Assembly (NCBI RefSeq): GCF_029784155.1
Contig: NC_073693.1
Coordinates: 231,437,621 to 231,501,620, forward strand
Reading direction: 5' to 3'
Length of the DNA: 64,000 nucleotides
From: Uranotaenia lowii
Taxonomy: Eukaryota; Arthropoda; Insecta; Diptera; Culicidae
The notes under the pieces are model-generated. The model ran no database searches, was not told the DNA's origin, and worked only from the letters and a program-made list of their open reading frames with translations. A program made the translations under genes and the position numbers. Shown here piece by piece: positions 10,115 through 21,580 of this stretch; within the stretch, counting starts at the first letter, position 1, and the number at the start of each line of letters is the position of its first letter.

Positions 10115-12114
10115 CAGGGATGAGCAATCCGCGACCTTCAGACCTGTTTGTGCGACCCACGAAGGTTTTCTCAAATTGAATTTATGTTGCATTTGCCCTA
10201 AAACCATTCAGATTGTTCACTACTTCTAGTATTTTAAGCATTTATTGTGTTCAAGTAAAGGCATAGATGCAATCTTACTTATTGGTTTGATGCAATATTG
10301 GAGTATTTTATGTCCAGATCACATTTATCCTTATTGTTTAACTACTACGTTCAAATTCAAATCCATGAAAGCAGATCGGAAGAGTTATCAGAAATTCGCT
10401 AGACAACAGATGATTACATTTCTAAGTCTGTAAGTGATATTTTTATTTTTTCGTTTCAAGCAAAGAAAAAATTTTATGCTGAGTATGCTCAGCAGATTAG
10501 TTTTTTTCAAAATTTAATTGTTTCATTTAATGTGGAAAATTAGCCCTCAAATACCGGAAAAATAAAAATAAAATCATCTACAAGAGAAACTATTAATGAT
10601 AAAGACTGGGAGAACAATTTTAGATTTCTTATCAATATGACTAAGCATCAGTCTCCGACAAAAATTTAGAATTCGCGACAAAAACAATGTTTGTAATTCT
10701 GTGATTTGACCCAAAAAATTTGTGACGATTATCTGTGATGCTGTTTTCAGAAATTTCGATCGATAAACTGAGAGTTTTTTTTTTCTTGAAAATAAACAAT
10801 CGACATAACCATGATCATAAGATTGTCATGAATCAGCTGTAAAATGCTTATCCTAAGCTTGCCAGATTGCCCGGTTCAATCCGGGTTTGCCCGGATATTT
10901 GATGCAAAATTTCGAGAGAGTCCGGTTTGGCTCGGTTGCCCGGATATCATGAAAAAAGTCCGGATATTGCCCGGATTTTTTTCACAATTTTCACAAAGAA
11001 ACCAAAAAAAAAAAATTAAAGTTTTGAGTAAATTTCAGCAAAATCGATTATCGGAATGGAAATTTTCAACGATTGTTTCAAATAATTTCGCTGATTTACT
11101 TTTATAAACCTTTGAATATTTAAGTATTCCGAAAAGTTATTGGAAGTCTGAAATTACATTAATAAAATATTAATTAAAAATTAAAATACATGCCCGGATT
11201 TTGCCAGGTTTTTGAAAAAATGGCCGGAATTGCTAGGCCCGGATGGGAGTGGAAAAATTCTGGCAACCTTAGCTTATCCCAATGGAATCTGATTTAAATT
11301 CTAGATTCATTAATGTGATCTGTTACTATTATGAAATTTGTTTGAAAATCTGTGTAGATAATTATGAAATTTTCTGTAATTTTAATAATACCGGAACATT
11401 TTTTTTGTTGGTAGTGAAAAATCTGGTCATTGAGGACTAACTTTCAATATTGAAAAAACTTTTCAAAAATGGGCACAAAAGTAGGATTTTAAGTTTAAAT
11501 TTGATAACGAACGTCGAACGCTGGAATCACAGTGATTACTTAAAATATATTTTTCCAACTAAAAGTTTTCGCTGTGATTTAATTCCATACTTCCAGTTCA
11601 AACTGAAGTGATGACGAATAGTGGCATAAGTTCGAACAAAATAGAGTTTCTCCTAGAACGGAACCTTATTAGAACCACGGCAAGTTGAATGTCTTTCTGT
11701 AGTTCGAAAAGGTTAGAATTTTGGTTTCTAATAAAAAAAGGAATCAAACGATGTTTTTTTTTGTGATGAAGATTAGTTAAAAAATTCAAATCGATTTAAA
11801 AATTAAAATAATTAAAAAATTATTGAGATTTAGTACCCGTCGCGTCGTGCGGAGTGACAAAGCATTTGAGTTCTATCAAAACAAATGTTATTCAGGTACT
11901 TGTTCAATTTTCATTGATATTATTCACCTTGTATTTAAAATAAACAGTGTTAAATTTCTGTTTTCTTTTAAAACATGAATTCGTATTATTTTCGTCGTTA
12001 TATAAAAATTAATTAAAGCTCTGCTTACTATTAATAAATATAATTTTGAATGCGGCTCGCCAAAAATATTTCAAACCTAATTTGGCCCGTTGCCGCAAAG
12101 GGTGATCACCCCTG
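10115..12114. mobile_element. hAT non-autonomous element, 2.0 kb
   Basis: The left end CAGGGATGAGCAA and the right-end inverse CAGGGGTGATCA are flanked by near-identical 8-bp repeats CTTTATAG (10107-10114) and CTCTATAG (12115-12122), 7 of 8 matching. CAGGG(G)TG ends with 8-bp TSDs are typical of hAT elements. No transposase is left; the interior is AT-rich and carries a nested MITE at 10854-11271. The one TSD mismatch and two TIR mismatches suggest an old insertion. Confidence 0.8.
10854..11271. mobile_element. hAT MITE, TAAGSTTGCCAGA family, copy 1
   Basis: The ends TAAGCTTGCCAGATT and inverse TAAGGTTGCCAGAATT are flanked by a perfect 8-bp TSD, GCTTATCC (10846-10853 and 11272-11279). The interior contains several CCCGGAT/ATCCGGG words near both ends, giving extended subterminal inverted repeats. 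It is inserted inside the 10115-12114 hAT element, so it is younger than that. Further copies lie at about 29262, 38814 and 42657. Confidence 0.9.
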
Positions 12115-12122
12115 CTCTATAG

Positions 12123-12880
12123 CTTTGCCAAAAAAGTGAACATATTTCTTTGATGAAGTTTCAACTTTGTTCGAACGTTATCTGCAAAACAAGAGCTGAT
12201 AGAAAAAAACTAAATGTAGGCATTTGAAAACAGTGCCTCAAATTAGTCAAAATTAGCTCTTGAATTAATTCCACCTTGCAAAATGTGAATTTTCTTCCCT
12301 TGTGTTATCATTTTTGACAGGTTTTTCTATTCAATACAATTTTCCTTGTTTTGATTTTAAATTTCATTTGGTCCTTAGGATTTACACATCTGCGAGTCAT
12401 TCATCCCTCTTTTTTTATTTGATATTTTTATGGATATTTTTAGAAAAATTCAATTGTTTATTTTGAAATTTTCTTCTAAACTTGTTTTTATTCACTAGAA
12501 TTCAGATCGAAAGTCAAAATTTTTTGAATAATTCGTTGCTTTTAAAATCAACTTTAAAACATTAAAACTCACGATTGAGATATTCTGGGTATTTTTGAGT
12601 AGTCTCAAAACTGTTTTGAGGAATTTTTTAACTTATTTTTAACACGAAGTCTTTGTCCGGACACTTTCAAAAAAGTTTTCTGGAACCACCGAAGATTTTG
12701 TCTCATGAAAAATAAGATAAGCTGAATGAAAAATCTTCTTGAAGATTCTTCAGATCTCTCTTCTTTTTAATCTTTAAGATCTTAAAAGATACACCGTGTC
12801 TTTTTCCTTGCTAATCATTCTTTCCAGATTTTTTTCTCAACTGATGTGGCATGTTTAGGAAATCATTCTGCCAATTCGGG
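12123..12880. other. AT-rich DNA, nothing seen
   Basis: Only short frames and A/T runs. No repeats or boundaries were recognised. Confidence 0.5.
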
Positions 12881-13560
12881 CTTGTTCATCCGTGAAAATC
12901 TTTCCTGAATCTACCGTTTCTGTTCCCGACGATTAGTTTCAATAATCATCATCAGACCCAGCTAACTAACCGAACGAGCTAAGAGAAATAAAATTACGGC
13001 TAGCAATCAATCAAGCAATGATAGGCATCGAACAGACTCCGACCGAACTGAAGCTTGACTGGAGCCAGGAACTACCCACTGGAAATGGCAAGACACAGAC
13101 GGGAAAACAGGAAACGATAATTTCCCCTCAATTTACCACTCACAGTGTGGCCTTTTTCCTTCCCATTCGTTCCAGATTTCTCTCCCGTTCGCATCGGATT
13201 CCATTAATGCCCCGGCGCTCCAGCAAACCGTGAAAGAGTATTACAACTTGACTAATTATACGCCAGGATTTATGGAACACCTGTTGGAGGTATCCTCTTC
13301 CGTTCTGCTCTGCTCGGCTCGGAGTGGCTTTTGGCTCTGCTCTCAGGTATGAGAGGGTGGGAGGAAAAAAACGATGGTTATTCGAGAACAATCATAGAGT
13401 GGAACCAGGCTGAGGCCACCGAGCGAGGGTTGAGGAACTTCGGTACCACCCACATGCTGCTGTTCCATTTTCCTCCGGGATGGCGCTTGCGATGATGGAC
13501 CATATGCTATTTAGATTGTTGTCCGTCCAAAGCCCCTTTCGAACTTTATGCTAGCTTTAT
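12881..13560. other. GC-enriched unique island
   Basis: Markedly higher G+C than the flanks, with CTGCTCTGCTCGGCTCGG-type words near 13305 and short overlapping frames on both strands (71 and 83 codons). It has no conserved domain, TIR or poly-A. It resembles conserved host non-coding DNA, such as a promoter, enhancer or UTR. No splice sites convincingly bound it. Confidence 0.3.
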
Positions 13561-14265
13561 TGAACCGAATGTTTTCGCTTAAATACTGCAGCTGGAATGT
13601 TACTTTTACAAGGCATGTTGGTTTATAGAGGAATTTTGATCAGTTTTAGTTGCTATGTTGTTGTTTATGTGGCTACCTCCGAACGATGAGTGCAGTTTTT
13701 CGTCGATATGTTTGACGATGCTCTGGGAGTTTTTTAATATTTTTTTCTGCTAGAGTTTTCTGGGTGCAGCATACGTAAAAAAGAAACTGATACATGTAAA
13801 AGTTGCCGTTTTTTTTGTTAAACTTTTGCTCAAATCTGAACATGGTGGTAAACAACAATATCCAAACATTATTCTTCATTTTCAAGTTTAATTTTGAACA
13901 ATTTTTTTAATATATTCACAGAACAGTGTACAGTAATTTTTATGTTCACATCTCTGTATATACGTATCATTTTGGAGGCCATATATGTACATTAGCACAC
14001 ATATTCTCGATTTGGATTGTATTGTCGTTATAAAATCATGCAATGCATCTAAATACGATAACAAATATGCATGAGCCGCACATTGCAGGTGCAGACATAC
14101 GAAAATGAGTTCAAATAACATTCTAAACGATATAGATAATCTGAAAAATCAAATACGACTTCTGGTTGTCTGGGGTGCCAAATAATAATAGAACCATTCC
14201 AAAATGATTTTCCATGTAAATTTTTGTCCATCTCTTGGATAAATTTTTCCTATGTTAAATTTATT
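13561..14265. other. AT-rich DNA, nothing seen
   Basis: Three short minus-strand frames (60-77 codons) overlap here but have no domain, and their composition follows the local A/T bias. I treat the stretch as non-coding. Confidence 0.4.
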
Positions 14266-14270
14266 ATATG

Positions 14271-14621
14271 GGTGAAAATGTTTATTCTTGGAATATCAAT
14301 ATCAGAATATCAGAATTGAAAATGGATAAAGATGGATGAGTTGTGATGAGAAGAGGGAAAGAGGGAAGTTTTCGAGGAAAACTTTTTAACGTTCTTCATA
14401 CTTTACCCCGCAACATTTCATTATTTAGGAGAAGTAGGACCGGGATGGAGGTGGCACTACTTTAACCTATACAATGAAATTTGGTTGGTCCGAAGCTTAC
14501 AAGTGGTAAACACGTATACTCCGGACGGGAATCATTTGCTCTTTTCTCCTAATTCCTCTATCCATCTTTATCAATTTTTAATTCTGATATTCTTTCTCCA
14601 AGAATATACATTTTCACCGAT
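14271..14621. mobile_element. Small inverted-repeat (MITE-like) element
   Basis: About 80 bp at each side are inverted copies. The left GGTGAAAATGTTTATTCTTG pairs with the right-hand CAAGAATATACATTTTCACC, and both sides continue through GATAAAGATGGAT. The central ~190 bp are not repeated. The TSD is not clear (ATATG occurs on both sides), so the exact ends are uncertain. Confidence 0.55.
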
Positions 14622-14689
14622 ATGCCGAAAATAAATTTACAAAAATTAATTAACGGTGGCTCACTTATCTTAAACATAAATTTCTCGAA

Positions 14690-15278
14690 ATTTGTGAAAT
14701 AAATGTATGCAAGACCTTCTCATCCCTTCCTGTACTCCCCATTCTATCCTCCTACTGCAGAAATTCACATAGAAATATTTTTCGTATTGAAAAACCATCT
14801 CACGTCAAATTTGTATTGATTTTAAAGGGAATCCCATCCCTCCTCCCTATCTCCTTGTTGAATGGAAAGGTGAGAATCTCATATTCATAGAAAAATTATT
14901 CGTACTCAAATACTCTTTTTGTCAAATTTGTTATTCAAAACATTGTATGAAAGGCCCACTTCCTCCATCATAAGTTTCCGCTGAATGAAAGGAGGGGCAT
15001 CAATTCATCATAAAAACATTTCTCGTATTCAAATATCCTCACATGCCAAATTTGGTTCCATTTGCTTGATTAGTTCTCGAGTTATGCAAAAAAAAAATTA
15101 AAGAGAGCCCTCCTCCCCCCTTCATATCTCTTCACTGGGAAAAAGCAATGATGTAAAACTAACATGAAAACATAGCATGTATAGAAATACACTTCCATGC
15201 TAAATTAGGTTCTATTTGCATGATCAGTTCTCCTGTTATGAAAACATGTTGCTTTTGTTTAAGAAACCCCTCCCCCTT

Positions 15279-15311
<33 letters not shown>

Positions 15312-15440
15312 CCCCAAATTACTATAGGAACCTTCCCTGGCCCCAGAATTCTGCCAAAGTCCTCGTAAATCGGTTCGGTAGTTATCGAGTCTATAGAGAT
15401 CAGACAGATAGACAGAAATTCATGTTTACATAGGGAGAGT
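14690..15440. repeat. Degraded tandem repeat with CAAATTTG blocks
   Basis: Four to five poorly conserved units carry, in order, a TTCGTATT(C/G)AAA block, a CA(T/C)G(C/T)CAAATTTG block, a TTGATTAGTTCTC(G/C)(A/T)GTTATG block and a pyrimidine-rich CCCTCCTCCC block, spaced about 120-170 bp. The segment ends with GTAAATCGGTTCGGTAG and CAGACAGATAGACAGA, a type of tail I associate with dispersed insect repeats. It is probably an old dispersed element with internal tandem structure; the family is unknown. Confidence 0.5.
15281..15310. repeat. (AG)15 microsatellite
   Basis: Uninterrupted AG dinucleotide run embedded in the degraded tandem repeat. Confidence 0.95.
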
Positions 15441-15507
15441 TACCCTACATTGGACCTAGAGCCTGCTTTAGTCATAAAATCCCAACAAAAGGAAATAATT
15501 CATACTA

Positions 15508-16345
15508 CCGTAATCCGGGGTATGATTGATAACTTTTTTCAATATATTTCAATAATTTTATTTGTTAAGGGGAATGTGGCATGTTTTATATTTATGGACT
15601 CCTATGAACGTGAAACATGGATGCAGAAATTTTTTAGACTACTTTAAATTTGATTTAAAAATCGTTTTCGTCTCTGTTCAGAATTTTATGATTTGGGGGT
15701 GACATTGATCAGTTTCTTTTTTGACGGTTTTAACAAGTTTTCTTGATCATAAAGGATACAAAACACCTTCATATTATTTACATATGCTAGTTGATAAATT
15801 TAACCTTGATTTTTAACGTTTTATTTGAAAAATATTTATAATCGAAAAAAGAACTATGATGCTGCCTACATTTAGGGGCAGAAATTGTAAGAATTGCTAA
15901 ATAGTTTGAACTTCAAAATACATTTTACCATAACATCTTCCCCTAGGCCCTCCTACTATTTTCACTTTCAATTTTTTCAAGTTAACGATAAGGTTCCATT
16001 TGATAAGATTCCATTTGTCCAATGCGGGCATACTCTTGGAAAATGACCTTGTTTTTTTAATATCAAAAAATTATCACTAAATGACTATAGAACTATTACT
16101 GTTCATATACAAAGAAAAAAGTTTTCTTATTAAAAACCCCGTTTGCTTCTAAATGCTTTTTGGAATCATCAGGAGAGCTGTTTGTTTGCGAGCCTTGGGA
16201 AAATAGATATTTGAAGATTTTGAAATAAGATTTATACTAACAGAAAAAAAATTTCAAATAAAAACCAAATTTTGTCTATTTGATACTAAATCTATAGGCT
16301 TTCAAACGTAGAGAACAGTTTTGGAAAATTCAAACTATAGACAAA
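15508..16345. mobile_element. CCGTAA..CGGGGT MITE, left part, interrupted
   Basis: It starts after TA (15506-15507) with CCGTAATCCGGGGTATGATT. From about 15690 it parallels the copy at 34366-35131, sharing CATTGATCAG and TTGATCATAAAGGATACAAA blocks and, later, a GTTTTTTTAAT block. The similarity stops near 16345. A matching right end, ACCCCGTTTTACGG, appears only at 19251-19264, after another MITE and the LINE. I infer one element split by later insertions, but the outer TA on the right is not conserved. Confidence 0.55.
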
Positions 16346-16471
16346 GTTTTTTATATAATAGCGGCCCACCACACTCCCCCACACCAAAAAGCTCGATATG
16401 AGCACCCTGGTAATGGGCGCTAACTGTTCTCAGCATGTCTGGCAGCAAAACAAGAAAAAACTTAATATGTA

Positions 16472-17348
16472 GGGGAGAGTGGGGTATCGTGACCATGGGG
16501 AAACGTGGACCACTTTTAATATCTCAGATGTGTGTTGAGATAAAAATCTCAAACCAACTGTCATCGTCGTCGCTTTGCGTGAGCATATATTTCTATATGT
16601 TGTTGACTCAAATACGCATCATATGCTTCTTTAGTTTATCAAGCTAAAAAAAGTTAGAAAAATTTACTTACATAATTAAAAAAACACCCGCTAATTTCAT
16701 CGATGGGGAACCTAAAGTGTATAACAAAAATATGAGCATACGCTTATGATCTTAGTTTTGTCATGCTCTTTCACGTGGAAAAGAAATTTTTGATGAAACA
16801 TCAATAAGTCACACAAACGCAACCAATTTGCAAATAATAGCTTGTGGGGAATCGAGGGCCACACTCCTTGAATCACCTATATTTTTATGTTTTTATACAC
16901 ATTCAGAACTTATAATACGTTTTACCTATCTGCATAGTTTTCTTATGCTAAATGAAGAGTTATGAAAAATATTTTGCCCATCCTATATAAGAAATTTTGC
17001 CAAAACGTTCGCGATCCAGGTTTTGGAATCTATGCGATCATACACAGCTCTCTTTTTTATTTCATCATCTGAAATTGCTTTTAAATAACGAAATGAATTA
17101 GGAATGAATTTGGTCAATTTAGATTTGGTGGCCCACGATTCCCCACCATTTTTCAAAATCCAAAAAGTATTACTTCTTTTCAAACAATCAGAATTTGGGG
17201 AAAATAACATATTAAAAATTAAAAAAAATGCCTTATGATACCTTGAAAATGTTTAAAACCATGCCATTTTTTATTTTCATTTTATCTTTCATTATAAAGA
17301 AGTTATGGAACAACGAAAAAAAGTGGCCCATGATTCCCCACTCTCCCA
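16472..17348. mobile_element. GGGGAGAGTGGGG MITE, copy 1
   Basis: The ends GGGGAGAGTGGGGTATCG and, inverted, TGGGAGAGTGGGGAATCA are flanked by TA (16470-16471 and 17349-17350). The 877-bp body lacks a gene. Variants of the terminal word GTGGGGAATCGTGGGCCAC recur inside (near 16848 and 17127). A second copy in opposite orientation lies at 56663-57575 and matches along the whole length. TA target and ~0.9-kb size are compatible with a Tc1/mariner-mobilised MITE. Confidence 0.85.
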
Positions 17349-18241
17349 TACTTATAAACGCGTGCAAAGTATTAACAATGCTGAGAACTTTCAAAGTGAT
17401 TATTTAATGCGAGGAAATGCAATGAGGGAATATAACAATATTTGTTAAAACTGAATCTAAAAAAAAAAGAGTATTCCTTCTAAGAGATCCATTATTTATC
17501 TAATGAAAAAACTAAGATTTAAAAGAATTATTAAAATAATGAGTAACTAAGAATACGACGTAAACAACATAATTTAAATTAAATTTATAGCTAAGAAAAT
17601 TAAAAAAAAAAGACTGAAATGAGTGGTTGGTTGATCATCGGTTCAGGTTATCTTCGACTTTGAGTACTGCATAAGTTTGGTCTTAAAAATATTTCTGTTG
17701 GAACTGTTTTTAATTTCTTCAGGAAGGCTGTTGAATTTTGTTGGACCAATGAAGGAAATTCGACGTTGGCCAAAACTTGTTCAAATTGTACTGCGCATCA
17801 AATGGTGAGATTGACGAATATTGTGATATCGCAAACCAGCATTGAATCTTAAGTTTTGATTATGGTTTAAAGAGTTTAAGTTATCAAAAACATAAGTTAT
17901 AGTTTGTAGATCACAAAGTATGGAGAGAGGTAATATATTGTGAGAACGATTAGAACAAATTAAATTGGCTGGATAAAGAAATGGAAAATTGAATATGGTT
18001 TTCAGACAACGATTTTGAAGGGTTTGTAGACGAGAAACAAGGGATTACGACACTCTGCCCCAAACAGCTATTAAATAGTATAAACGGGAGTGTACAAAAG
18101 CAAAATAAAATTTAAGTAAAATATGACGTGGAACAAAAGCTTTCATCCTCCATAAGACTTCGCTCAGGGATGGATTTTTTTTGTAGTTGATCAATGTGGC
18201 AGAGCCATGACAGAGTTTCGTCTAGAATTATTCTTATATAT

Positions 18242-18793
18242 TTAAAGTTGGTAACCCTCTCTATAGTTGTATAGATTGGATAGATTGAGATCGCAATTAA
18301 GATCGATTTTTTTCCTCGGAGAGTGAAAAATCATGTACTTCGTTTTAGCAAGATTGAGGGTCAGGACGTTAGCTGAAAAATATTTGTGAAGGAGTTTTAA
18401 ATCTTCTTCCATGTTGGTTAAAACAGCATTTGGACAGTTTTCAGGATAAAATAAGGCTGTATCATCAGCAAATAGACGGGGTATACCACGCAGCGGTAAT
18501 TTGCTGAGATCATTGATGTATGGTAAAACCAGTAAAGGTCCAATATTGCTGCCTTGTGGGACACCAACTTCCAAGCTCTCTAGAGGGCTCTTTGCCTCAT
18601 CTAAGATGACAAATTGTTTCCTGTTAGCCAAGTAGCTTGTTATAAGATTGTTGGCTAGGCCTCTTATGCCAAAACACTCCAATTTTTTCAGTAATATACC
18701 ATGATTAAGAGTGTTAAAGGCCTTCTTAAGGTCTAGAAAGAGTCCACCCACAATTTTTTTGGCATCTATTTTTTCAATCACAGAATCTAGCAA
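18242..18793 (-). pseudogene. LINE reverse transcriptase, palm domain
   Basis: A 183-codon frame continuing the preceding segment after a frameshift. Residues 18-28 (LFLDLKKAFNT) hold the first catalytic Asp (D21), residues 77-82 are GVPQGS, and residues 108-112 are FADDT, with the catalytic DD pair at 110-111. YINDL (92-96) is typical of Jockey/CR1-type enzymes. The active-site motifs are intact, but the gene as a whole is dead because of truncation and the broken flanks. In an intact element it would copy LINE RNA by target-primed reverse transcription. Confidence 0.92.
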
Positions 18794-19245
18794 TTCGCAG
18801 ATGGCTGTAATTTAAGATTGTAGAAAACGTTATTTTTGTTTAAAAAGCTGTTCATTCTGGTTATTAGGAGCTTTTCTGAAACCTTACTAAAAATGCTTAG
18901 AGATGAGATGAGACGGTAGTTATTTACATCGAGAGTATATCCAGATTTAAATATTGGAATAACTCTAGCTGTCTTGAGACATTCAGGGTAGGTTCCTGTC
19001 TTTAAAATCTTGTTGAAGCATTCCGAGAGATTTTTTGCGAAATGTATACTATGATGTTTAAGAACCTGTGAAGAAATATTGTCAGGACCACTGCTTTTTT
19101 TGTTATTCAACGATTCAATGGCTAAAGTGACCTCACCCACTGACGCGGGCCGCAAAAACAAAGTGTTAGAAATCCGGTCAATATACTTGGTATTGATGAT
19201 AATGTGGAAAAGTTTATTGTTGGTAAAATTTACCCAGATGATCAA
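18787..19245 (-). pseudogene. LINE reverse transcriptase, N-terminal part
   Basis: A 152-codon frame. Residues 50-58 (KSSGPDNIS) and 93-111 (ARVIPIFKSG...VNNYR) are classic N-terminal RT blocks of CR1/Jockey-type LINEs, followed by LISSLSIFSKVSEKLL. It ends SANC at a stop exactly where the next RT segment should continue in another frame. The usual conserved block between FYNL and the following helix is missing, so there is both a short deletion and a frameshift near 18790-18830. The first ~20 residues probably derive from flanking DNA, not RT. Confidence 0.85.
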
Positions 19246-19265
19246 ATTTACCCCGTTTTACGGTT

Positions 19266-21000
19266 CGAAACTACCTAATTTTCCTAAAATAAAAGAAAAT
19301 CAATGGAAAATCTGGAAAATTTGTAAGGATCCAAAAATAGAACACTGATACCTATACCATTTTTAGACCTTACATCACCAAAACTTTGTTCAAACACCAA
19401 CCAATCAATTATGGTGCAAATTTTGAATTGAGGCATAATATAAAACCTATATAGAACATTTATAAATTTTTTGTCAGCTTGTGGAATCGGTTTTCTTTCC
19501 AGTGTAATTCTAAAAGGGTGTAATATAATACTTATTTTGGTTTATTTTTCATCGGTTTGAAATAAAAAGTGTAAAAATAAATTTTTTGCAATAAACTTTC
19601 ACAGCATGATCTAGTCAGCAACGTAGGGATATAATTTTACACGCGATGTAAAATTTAATAGATCTATTGTTTTCCTTTCTTTTGCGGCTAAAGTTTTCCT
19701 AATTTTTCAATTTCCCTCAAGATGTTAGTTTGTTTTGTAGCATCATAAAAAAATTAAGTGAAAAGTCTGTCGAGAATGTGAGCCGAAGCCCCAGCCCTTG
19801 TCGTAAGATCGCAAAGAATCGTACTGTCAGCTGTCGGCAGCTTACTTCGAGGGCAAGGTTCCGCACGGACACTATACAAGAAAGAAGCACTGAATTCACT
19901 GGTTATTTGATATCTAGAATCATAGAAGCCTAAGAAAGCCAAAAAATCCGAGCGGATGAAGGTAAATGAAATACAAAATGAATAGGTGTCGGGGTGTCGC
20001 AATTGAACAGTTTTTTTTCTATTATTATAGTTTTATTTCCGGATGGACCGAAAAGGAATTTCTCTCAACAATTCGGATGCCCAGCGAACATGAAATCGAT
20101 ACAGAAATAAAAACTCAAGTCGTTAACAATGGTGTTGCGAATCGCAATTCTAGCTGCATAGTGAAAAGATCGTATAAAATGTCGTCTGATGTTAGTTTAA
20201 ATCGGATATGATAGAAAGTCTGCCATGTTTGTAAATTTTGAAATGATTAAGCTTCCGCGGAGAAAATCATCGTCATTTTCTTTCTAGAGCCAACAGTGCA
20301 TCCAGATGGCTGAAAATCAGATGGGAATTGAGTGATATTGACCAATTAGAGAACTGGAAAATATTGTCGCTGGCTATGATTTGAAAGCTATGAGAGCAAA
20401 ATCTTGCGCTCTTTTGCATTCTTCTGATATGTACGAATAAGGGATCGGACAACGCCCAACTGTTGAAGCTTTCGTCGTTTTAGAAAGAAATGAAATTTTT
20501 GTATATACATATATTGCCTTCACTTTGGTTGGTAAAGGCTGTTTTTCAACTTTCATTCGATCATTCTATAATGTATGTATATGGAACGTAAGTCAAAACA
20601 ACATAAGAATATAGCTACAAAAATGTTTGCTGGGTTTAGTCTTGTTATAATAATATCAAAGATGGATATACTTTTGTTATGATTATATAGACTTTTTGTT
20701 ATAATTTTAATAGAAAAACATAGGTATCAAAATTTTGCTTCACTAAATCTGCCATCTGCTCAAATGGTAAAAGCAATAGTTCTACAAGGAGTTGCCAACG
20801 ATTTTACCTTTTGCTTCGAGAAAACATTTTCATTGAATAAGGAGCTGATCCTTCGCATTCAATTGATATGGAATCCCAAAAATCAAATCAACTCATGAAA
20901 TAGCATAATTTTCGCTTTCCATCACATGACTTCTGTTGAATATGTTGGTTTATGAGATCCGACTAGGATCCACACATATTCATGCATCACCGACGGAGAT
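19266..21000. other. Mostly unique AT-rich DNA
   Basis: Overlapping short frames at 19717-20002 sit on a GC-richer patch holding AGCTGTCGGCAGCT, a near-palindrome, so both strands read SCRQLT. No domain or splice context is convincing. The rest (20230-21000) is AT-rich without features. Confidence 0.35.
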
Positions 21001-21580
21001 GGCGAAACTTTAAAGACCATTGAAGTTCTGGTTTCTGGTAAACCAGAACGCAAATTTGCTGAAAGAGACTGCCGAAGAGTTCAAAAGTTGCAGCTGCTTC
21101 GGATCCATTCATCTTTTGCCATGCTCATCGCTCAATGCATTCTATTTGTCGGGCAGAAAATTGTTCCCTCTAAGAATGTTAGCTCTGCAACATAAGTTAC
21201 AGCTCTGCTACAACTCATTGATGAGGAGGGCGCTCGTTCAGTACTTTATTTAGCCATCAGCATCAACATCATCATCATCATCTTGATCATCAGAAGCAGT
21301 TGCAGTTCCTCAACAGTTCAGTACATGAATTTCAACCCCAATGAACTTAATCTTCTTCGGAGGAATCAGAAACTAAATCTGCAAAAGGATGGATGCTTCC
21401 ATCCAATCGGAACGTTCTGGTTTTCAATGGTTGAAGTCTGCACCGTAACATTGCTCCATGGAAGGTAGATAAACATTTTGCTGACATTCTAGAATTTGAT
21501 TAAAATGTTTGATTACAGATAACTTTGGTTTTTTTCTTTTGTTTCTCCGCAGATTAATTGAGTTTTTAGCCAATGTTTGC
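21001..21580. other. Mixed unique DNA with a CATCAT simple repeat
   Basis: Contains an imperfect (ATC)n run at about 21250-21290 and two short plus-strand frames (77 and 61 codons) of ordinary composition. No homology was recognised. Confidence 0.3.

Larger units (their letters stand above)
17380..19245 (-). mobile_element. CR1/Jockey-like LINE fragment, 5'-truncated
   Basis: Minus-strand reverse-transcriptase coding sequence with its 5' part missing and a decayed 3' region. No endonuclease domain is present. The RT core (18242-19245) is followed at lower coordinates by a broken C-terminal region (17600-18240) where DETLSWLCHIDQL can still be read near 18215-18175. A clear TSD was not found, so the 3' end near 17380-17600 is approximate. 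It lies between the two halves of the 15508 MITE. Confidence 0.8.
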
